Origin: Anaerolineae bacterium | GTDB taxonomy: Bacteria; Chloroflexota; Anaerolineae; Aggregatilineales; Phototrophicaceae | Assembly: GCA_028284565.1 (NCBI GenBank) | Contig: JANQRM010000132.1 | Location: 1 to 14,312, forward strand | Reading direction: 5' to 3' | DNA length: 14,312 bases | In this document: piece by piece, positions 1-4,637 of the stretch | Position numbering within the stretch: position 1 is the stretch's first letter | How the letters are laid out: each line of letters starts with the position of its first letter | Program-made: the position numbers and the translations under genes | Notes under the pieces: generated by a model | The model's database searches: none | What the model was told of the DNA's origin: nothing | Seen by the model: only the letters and a program-made list of their open reading frames with translations

Positions 1-75
1 GACCTCTCTGCCTTTTCCCAAGCCCGCATCCTCAACAATCAGCCCATCCACGAAAGCGCACATCGCTTGATATAA
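1..75 (+). CDS. 3' end of an unidentified gene (partial)
   Basis: The reading frame is open from the first base of the window to a TAA at 73-75 and gives 24 residues ending in HESAHRLI. A hairpin terminator begins five bases after the stop, as expected for the end of a real transcription unit. That position is the main support for calling it coding, because 24 residues are too few to assign a family. The rest of the gene lies to the left of the window. It converges on the - strand acetyltransferase pair. I do not recognise the product. Confidence 0.5.
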   Translation, partial: DLSAFSQARILNNQPIHESAHRLI

Positions 76-79
76 AACA

Positions 80-115
80 AAAGCCCTCTCCTAACTCAGA
101 GAGGACTTTCTTTCT
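80..115. terminator. Bidirectional Rho-independent terminator
   Basis: CCTCTC (85-90) pairs with GAGAGG (99-104) across an 8-nt loop. After one C/A mismatch the stem extends with AAAG (80-83) to CTTT (106-109). On the + strand it runs into TTTCTTTCT, and on the - strand into CTTTTGTTTTA. It can therefore end both the partial + strand gene on its left and the - strand acetyltransferase operon on its right. Confidence 0.75.
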
Positions 116-131
116 AAATAGATATGACTTG

Positions 132-1175
132 CTATTCGTCTACCGAAGTTGTGGCTATTTCTTCCCCAGCACGCAGTTCCAATTCATAAACCATTGTGCG
201 ACGAAAGACATGCATGCCTGCTTTTTCATAGAGACGAGTTGCCCCTGTGAGGCTACTGGCATCGACACCTAAATCGACAGCCTTGATCCCACGTTCCCAA
301 AACTTACCAAAACTATAGCGCAACAACGCCAAGCCCAAGCCCCGTTTGCGATAATGACGCAAGACACCCAAACTGCCGATATGCCCCATATCAGGGTCGC
401 CCCATGAGCGTTTGCGACAGATGGACACGCCCGCCATCTCGCCTGTGGCATCATCCACCGCGACGAACCAATAGGCAGGGTCGAAAAACGCATCTTCCTC
501 CACCCAATGCGTCCATGTTTCTAACTCTTCCTCAAACGGCTTCTCGATATGCCCAAAGTGGTCACGGAAGGCTTCATTATCCGCACGAACAACCGCTTCA
601 AACTCATCAGGATGCCGATATTCTCGAATCGTAATCCCGTCTGGAATCTCTGGTGCTGGGGGTGTGTCATCCATCTCAATCACCATGCGCCAGCTATCGC
701 GGAAGTGCGTTAAGCCCAAGTGTTCAAAGAGAGCTTGCGTATCCCTTTGTTGTTCCGTGGTTCCCATGCGTAAGGAAACTCGTGCCTCTGATGTACATTT
801 GGCAACCGCTCGTTTGGCACGTTCAATCCCCCACTTGGAGATAAATGTGCCGATGCCTTTGCCCTCATGCTCAGGGTGGACTCGTCCCCACACCCACGGA
901 TGCACGGGATTCGATTCGTTATCCCACACTTCGATATAGCCAACAAGCGTGCCATCTTCCGCATGAACCAACCGAAACGACTGTGCTATATCCAAGTCCG
1001 GCTCCGACCATTCCATACGGGTATCGTCTATATTAAATTCATCCCGCCCCCATTTGGCTTGTGACCATGTATTCAGCAGGTCAACCACCGCGTCCATATC
1101 ATCCATATGTGGCGCGCGGTCGGTGTAGCCAGCCGGGGGCTTCAGGTCAATGTCTGTTGCAAGTGCTTGTAGCAT
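132..1175 (-). CDS. Double-GNAT N-acetyltransferase (paralogue 1)
   Basis: This 347-residue protein probably transfers an acetyl group from acetyl-CoA to an amine on an unknown substrate. It holds two GNAT domains in tandem: an N-terminal one at about residues 17-165 with an acetyl-CoA loop at HPEHEGKGIG (100-109), and a C-terminal one at about 181-333 with LGVLRHYRKRGLGLALL (269-285). The segment near 304-320 (GVDASSLTGATRLYEKAG) is the usual GNAT C-terminal strand and helix. The two-domain layout recalls mycothiol synthase (MshD), but no substrate can be assigned. The ATG is supported by an AGAGGAA Shine-Dalgarno in the 12-nt gap after the stop of the upstream paralogue, so the two genes are almost certainly co-transcribed. 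It is predicted soluble, with no signal peptide or membrane segment. Confidence 0.88.
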   Translation of the reverse strand: MLQALATDIDLKPPAGYTDRAPHMDDMDAVVDLLNTWSQAKWGRDEFNIDDTRMEWSEPDLDIAQSFRLVHAEDGTLVGYIEVWDNESNPVHPWVWGRVHPEHEGKGIGTFISKWGIERAKRAVAKCTSEARVSLRMGTTEQQRDTQALFEHLGLTHFRDSWRMVIEMDDTPPAPEIPDGITIREYRHPDEFEAVVRADNEAFRDHFGHIEKPFEEELETWTHWVEEDAFFDPAYWFVAVDDATGEMAGVSICRKRSWGDPDMGHIGSLGVLRHYRKRGLGLALLRYSFGKFWERGIKAVDLGVDASSLTGATRLYEKAGMHVFRRTMVYELELRAGEEIATTSVDE

Positions 1176-1187
1176 TGATTCCTCTGT

Positions 1188-2225
1188 TTATGAGCGCATG
1201 AGGTCTTCACCCTCGCGCAGTTCTTTTTCATAAGTCGTACTGTGGCGGTCAACGTGCATGCCTGCTCGTTCATACAAGCGGACTGCACCCGTGATACTTT
1301 CCGCATCCACATGAAGAGTGACATGATTCTGTCCGCGTCGATAAAACTCACCAAAGGCATGATGGAGCATGGCTAACGCAATACCTTGTCTGCGATGGTT
1401 TGGCAATACTGCAACTGCGTCGATATAGGCTATGGTGGGGTCACGGTAGGCTTCTTTCAATGCCAGACATAAACCCGCAATATCCCCTGTTGCATCATCA
1501 ATCACCAAGAACCAAAGCGTTGGGTCAAATTCCTTAATCGACTGAATCCAATGCACCCACTGCTCCCGATGATTTTCCTCATCTTTCGGCTCGACAAAGC
1601 CAAAGTGATCACGAAAGCCTTCAATGTCGGCTTGGATAAGAGCATCAAGTTCATCTGGATGATTGTACGTGCGGATGGAATAGCCGTCGGCAAATTGAGG
1701 GGAGGGAGGGGCTTCGGTCATGTCGATACGCATCCGAAAGGTGTGGCGTATCTCCGTCATCCCGAAGTTGTGAATGATGTCCTGCTTCGTCGGATAATCC
1801 GATTTCGATTCAGTATGCATCACCACGCGGGAATTAGGCGGACATTTCGCAATGGCTTGTCGGGCGCGGGCTTCTCCCCATCTCAGCATCGCTTCCCCAA
1901 TTCCCGAATCAGCATGGTCAGGGTCAATACTAAAGGGAACCCAGACAGCAACGGGGGTATCACTCGTATCCCAAACGGAGATTGCCCCTACGATCAATCC
2001 GCTAGTGTCTTGGACTAGCAAGGTCGATTCATCGAGGCTAAATTTGGGACGATCATACCATTTGCGAAGTTGCTCGGCTTCTGTCTTGTCTTCGACATAG
2101 CCCATATGCTGTGAGCTATGATTGAAAAGGTCAGCAATCGCTTCGGCATCGTCCCAGTTCCATGGGCGCGCCGTATAACCTTCCGGCATGTCTAGTCGGT
2201 CTTGTGTCATTGTTGGTTGGGTCAT
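1188..2225 (-). CDS. Double-GNAT N-acetyltransferase (paralogue 2)
   Basis: This is the first gene of the - strand pair, a soluble 345-residue paralogue of the downstream gene with the same two-GNAT layout. The N-terminal domain (about 17-168) has DPDHADSGIGEAML (101-114). The C-terminal domain (about 182-333) has VAVLPNHRRQGIALAML (271-287), followed by HVDAESITGAVRLYERAGMH (305-324). Shared blocks such as FRDHFG and FDP-x2-WF show an old tandem duplication. A GTG at 2235-2237 is in frame but has no ribosome binding site. The ATG at 2223-2225 is preceded by GGAG six bases upstream, so I start there. The substrate is unknown. It is probably expressed from the strong promoter at 2295-2323. Confidence 0.88.
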   Translation of the reverse strand: MTQPTMTQDRLDMPEGYTARPWNWDDAEAIADLFNHSSQHMGYVEDKTEAEQLRKWYDRPKFSLDESTLLVQDTSGLIVGAISVWDTSDTPVAVWVPFSIDPDHADSGIGEAMLRWGEARARQAIAKCPPNSRVVMHTESKSDYPTKQDIIHNFGMTEIRHTFRMRIDMTEAPPSPQFADGYSIRTYNHPDELDALIQADIEGFRDHFGFVEPKDEENHREQWVHWIQSIKEFDPTLWFLVIDDATGDIAGLCLALKEAYRDPTIAYIDAVAVLPNHRRQGIALAMLHHAFGEFYRRGQNHVTLHVDAESITGAVRLYERAGMHVDRHSTTYEKELREGEDLMRS

Positions 2226-2278
2226 GAGATTCTCCACATTGCAATTTCGGGGTGAATAGGCTTATCAATAGTCACTTT

Positions 2279-2308
2279 TGGGTCACATTGGGTCATTATG
2301 GTCGATTA
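2279..2308. promoter_or_regulatory. Triple 10-bp-phased repeat, possible operator
   Basis: On the + strand TGGGTCACAT, TGGGTCATTA and TGGTCGATTA follow each other directly, a 10-bp direct repeat with two identical TGGGTCA heptamers and a degenerate third. They cover the -10 box and probable start site of the GNAT operon promoter. One helical turn between copies would place bound protein on one face of the DNA. A repressor site is an inference. Confidence 0.4.
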
Positions 2309-2323
2309 AGGCAAAATTGTCAA
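2295..2323 (-). promoter_or_regulatory. Sigma-70-type promoter of the GNAT operon
   Basis: Read on the - strand, a perfect TTGACA (2318-2323) is followed after exactly 17 bases by CATAAT (2295-2300), five of six matches to the -10 consensus. It lies about 70 bases upstream of the first acetyltransferase start and is one of the best-matching promoters in the window. Three 10-bp-phased TGGGTCA-like repeats overlap its -10 and start region. Confidence 0.78.
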
Positions 2324-2347
2324 GCAATGCCAAAATTTTTGGGCAGA

Positions 2348-2375
2348 TTGTCCGATTGCCCCATCTTAGGATACT
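2348..2375 (+). promoter_or_regulatory. Probable promoter of the PD40 propeller gene
   Basis: TTGTCC (2348-2353) and GATACT (2370-2375) are separated by 16 bases, each matching four of six consensus positions. It stands back to back with the GNAT promoter, the two -35 boxes being 24 bases apart, so this is a compact divergent control region. Confidence 0.4.
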
Positions 2376-2408
2376 ATCGGGAGATAGGCATCGGCTGAGG
2401 AACACGAC

Positions 2409-3392
2409 ATGATACGGACAAATCGACGACGACTGCTATTAACCGTGATTCTGCTCTTGATTGCATTTGGTGCGATTGGCATCTTGTTGATTACCCAACT
2501 CATCCGCAACGCGCCTATCCCACTTGGCACACCACAGGGCGATTTAACCTATACCACCTTCACAGGGGACTCATGGGATTTGTTCCTCATCAATTCGGAT
2601 GGTGAAATCACCAATTTGATGACTCTCGCAGAGGGTCCGACAGCCCATGATTACTTTGCCAGTTGGTCAATGGATAGCCAGCGAATTAATGCGCTGTCCA
2701 ATCGCTCTGGCGAGATGGGACCAACACAGATTGAACCCGATGGGGGTAATCCGCGAAGCCTCGATATTATCAGTGCCGTGTTGACCCTATTTGGCGAAGG
2801 TCGCCTCGATTGGGACCCGGCGTGGTCGCCCGGTGGCAAGCAGATGGTCTGGTCATCCTTGCGTGATTTGAACTTGGAATTGTATGTGATGGATGCCAAC
2901 GCCGAATTCGACATCGCCAATGCCACCCGCATCACCAGCAACCCCGCGCGCGATTGGTTCGCCTCGTGGTCGCCCGACGGCACACAAGTCGCCTTTTCAT
3001 CAGACCGCGATGGGGGACGTGAAAATATCTATGTCTATGACTTAGAAACGGCTGAACTCACCCAACTCACAGATGACGACACAACCGACCAACTGCATCC
3101 CGTCTGGTCACTCGATGGCGAGACCATTTTATTCATCTATGATTTGAACGATGCCTTACCCTCCGGCGAGATGATTCTCTATCTTATGGATACAAATGGC
3201 GAGAATATCCATCCCATTGACGATGAGTTATTCGAGGGCGACCCAACCTATTCGCCCGATGGCACACAGATTGTCTATATGTCCAACCAAGAGGGCGATT
3301 GGAATCTTTATGCAATGGATGCGAATGGCGAAAACATCCGTCGCCTCACAGAAAGCACCAACGATGATCTCTTCCCTGTCTGGCGACCTTGA
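2409..3392 (+). CDS. Membrane-anchored PD40/TolB-like beta-propeller protein
   Basis: This is a 327-residue protein with a basic N-terminus (RTNRRR) and one hydrophobic segment at about 9-31, consistent with an uncleaved membrane anchor and an outside-facing propeller. From about residue 45 it carries PD40/WD40-like blades. Signatures are SWSMDSQRINALS (85-97), WSPGGKQMVWSS (139-150), WSPDGTQVAFSSDRDG (187-202), WSLDGETILFI (233-243) and YSPDGTQIVYMS (281-292). It ends at FPVWRP, where a further blade would begin, probably contributing the closing strand. TolB-like propellers bind proteins or peptides; no partner is visible here, and it is not accompanied by tolA, tolQ, tolR or pal. The ATG has GAGGAA six bases upstream. 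Its last 14 codons recur as an orphan copy at 3706-3747. Confidence 0.85.
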   Translation: MIRTNRRRLLLTVILLLIAFGAIGILLITQLIRNAPIPLGTPQGDLTYTTFTGDSWDLFLINSDGEITNLMTLAEGPTAHDYFASWSMDSQRINALSNRSGEMGPTQIEPDGGNPRSLDIISAVLTLFGEGRLDWDPAWSPGGKQMVWSSLRDLNLELYVMDANAEFDIANATRITSNPARDWFASWSPDGTQVAFSSDRDGGRENIYVYDLETAELTQLTDDDTTDQLHPVWSLDGETILFIYDLNDALPSGEMILYLMDTNGENIHPIDDELFEGDPTYSPDGTQIVYMSNQEGDWNLYAMDANGENIRRLTESTNDDLFPVWRP

Positions 3393-3414
3393 TAGGATGC
3401 TGACTAATTAGACT

Positions 3415-3666
3415 TTACGATTCACAATCATTGTCACGTTCTTGTTTTCGTTTTGCGAAAAGACCTTTATGAACTGTTTCAATGTCATTACTACTAATCC
3501 AATCATCCCAAGCATCAGCATCATAACCAAAGTCTTCTCCAGTCCATTCCATCAACGTCTGATAGGCTTGCTCAGGACTCATTCCATCAGCACTTCCACC
3601 AGTAGTCCATCCTCTCAACCGAGCGACAAGCGGAGAAATTGTAGGATAATAATTATTGCCCGACAC
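3415..3666 (-). CDS. Small uncharacterised protein with a WTGEDFGYDADAW motif
   Basis: This 83-residue soluble protein starts at GTG (3664-3666). The start is supported by a full AAAGGAGG Shine-Dalgarno (3675-3682), eight bases upstream. I recognise no family with confidence. Residues 31-57 (PEQAYQTLMEWTGEDFGYDADAWDDWI) resemble a short Trp-rich segment often seen in bacterial HEAT-repeat proteins, of the form LTGQxFGYDxxAWxxW; this is from memory and unverified. The C-terminus is basic, then acidic (KRKQERDNDCES). It lies tail to tail with the propeller gene, 22 nt apart, in AT-rich DNA, and just downstream of the orphan propeller tail when read on the - strand. It may be recently acquired cargo. 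Confidence 0.6.
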   Translation of the reverse strand: MSGNNYYPTISPLVARLRGWTTGGSADGMSPEQAYQTLMEWTGEDFGYDADAWDDWISSNDIETVHKGLFAKRKQERDNDCES

Positions 3667-3674
3667 CTAAAAAT

Positions 3675-3698
3675 CCTCCTTTGTGACCTCCGTGGTTC
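3675..3698 (-). promoter_or_regulatory. Strong ribosome binding site inside an ACCACGGAGG-type motif
   Basis: Read on the - strand, GAACCACGGAGGTCACAAAG leads straight into the AAAGGAGG Shine-Dalgarno of the GTG-started 83-codon gene. This site decides that non-ATG start. A related motif lies at about 4572-4630. Confidence 0.6.
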
Positions 3699-3705
3699 AA
3701 TTCCT

Positions 3706-3747
3706 GAAAGCACAGACGATGATCTCTTCCCCGTCTGGCGACCATAA
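3706..3747 (+). pseudogene. Orphan copy of the 3' end of the PD40 propeller gene
   Basis: These 42 bases match the end of the propeller gene (3351-3392) at 37 positions without gaps. They would encode ESTDDDLFPVWRP and a stop, against ESTNDDLFPVWRP in the intact gene. No propeller-coding sequence precedes the copy in any frame; similarity stops abruptly at the GAAAGC. The changes keep the peptide nearly unchanged, so the copy either is recent or derives from a paralogue that was once functional. It appears to be the stump of a lost tandem paralogue, or a duplication made when the intervening DNA was inserted. Confidence 0.7.
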
Positions 3748-3767
3748 AACGATTGAACCATAGTAGG

Positions 3768-4481
3768 TTACTTCTCATCTAAGGGTGAAGAGATAAATTG
3801 CCAGAATTCTTTTCCAATTGGAGAAACAACAGGACTACGCTTAATCTCGGTTGCCATATCCTTGGCAGGTAGTAGCCCTGTTATCAAACCTCTATCGGAT
3901 AAATCATCAACGATTTGGAGATAGAGGTGGTAATTTCCCTCCATATCGGGATAGGCTTGTTCTATCACACTTGCTAACTTGTCAGTCGCCGCATTCAGTC
4001 GCCACTGTTTGTCACTTAAGTCAATTACAGGTATTAATTCTGGCTTCTCATAGAATAGTCGTAAAATATGAATATGTCCGGCTGATAGTTCACCTGCCCA
4101 TCGAACAAATATTTTCTGACGAGTTTCATCAGGTGATTCTGGCAATGCTGAATTCAACACAGCGTTGCGTAAAGCATCAAGAATTTCTTTTTGATGATTT
4201 GCAATTGCATAGCGGGTCGCATTTATGAATGTAGTGAGAAAGACTTCATCTTGAAAGATTTCTTTTAGATTGAAACCATGTACTAATTCTTCCAACTGAA
4301 TAAGTCTCTCGTAGAGATTTTGGAACCATTCATCTCTGCGCTTTTCTAACGGCGATGAGACGAAATGACTAAAGTATTCACCGAATACACCAGCAGAAAT
4401 TGCAGATAAAACTGCTTTTGCACTTGTATGAGCTAAATCAGCCCGCGTTTTTTCGGGAAACTCACCATTTGTTGATGTCAT
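3768..4481 (-). CDS. Uncharacterised 237-residue accessory protein
   Basis: This protein appears soluble, is largely alpha-helical by composition, and has no clear membrane segment or signal peptide. The segment FVSSPLEKRRDEWFQNLYERLIQLEE (40-65) and the later FLTTFINATRYAIANHQKEILDALRNAVLNSALP (81-114) recall a family of hypothetical proteins found sporadically in many bacteria, with a conserved P-x-EKRR-x2-W core. I know no established function for it. The ATG has GGAGAAA seven bases upstream. It appears to be a single-gene transcription unit with its own promoter at 4510-4538, which carries a palindrome in its spacer. The AT-rich base composition (for example 19 G+C in the 60 bases from 4261) contrasts with the neighbouring dehydrogenase (39 of 60 from 5701) and suggests horizontal acquisition. 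A defence or toxin role is possible but has no direct support. Confidence 0.72.
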   Translation of the reverse strand: MTSTNGEFPEKTRADLAHTSAKAVLSAISAGVFGEYFSHFVSSPLEKRRDEWFQNLYERLIQLEELVHGFNLKEIFQDEVFLTTFINATRYAIANHQKEILDALRNAVLNSALPESPDETRQKIFVRWAGELSAGHIHILRLFYEKPELIPVIDLSDKQWRLNAATDKLASVIEQAYPDMEGNYHLYLQIVDDLSDRGLITGLLPAKDMATEIKRSPVVSPIGKEFWQFISSPLDEK

Positions 4482-4509
4482 CTTATTTCTCCATAATCGT
4501 CACCTCTAA

Positions 4510-4538
4510 ATTATACCATAAATTGGAATTTATGTTCT
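4510..4538 (-). promoter_or_regulatory. Promoter of the 237-codon gene
   Basis: Read on the - strand there is a perfect TATAAT (4510-4515) preceded by TGG, and 17 bases upstream a weak -35 AGAACA (4533-4538). It lies about 30 bases before the start codon. The spacer is filled by an 18-bp palindrome. Confidence 0.6.
4517..4534. promoter_or_regulatory. 18-bp palindrome in a promoter spacer, possible operator
   Basis: CATAAATT-GG-AATTTATG is a perfect inverted repeat with 8-bp arms and a 2-bp centre. It fills nearly all of the gap between the -10 and -35 boxes of the 237-codon gene. Such a site is typical for a dimeric repressor that blocks RNA polymerase. No regulator gene is adjacent, so autoregulation or a distant repressor must be assumed. 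Confidence 0.5.
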
Positions 4539-4637
4539 GATAGAAAGAGGAGTTATTGGAGAAATCGAATATTATCCCTCTGTGTCCTTAGTGTTGAATG
4601 GCTGTATCTATGCGCCCCTCAGTGGTTTAAATAATTG

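Noticed and set aside
2226..2237. GTG start four codons upstream for the first GNAT gene
   Set aside because: The GTG lacks a Shine-Dalgarno, and the GGAG there is correctly spaced for the ATG at 2225.
3442..3747. 101-codon + strand open frame ending in the orphan propeller tail
   Set aside because: Apart from the last 13 residues it shows no propeller pattern and mostly overlaps the 83-codon gene antisense. It is better read as a remnant tail than a gene.
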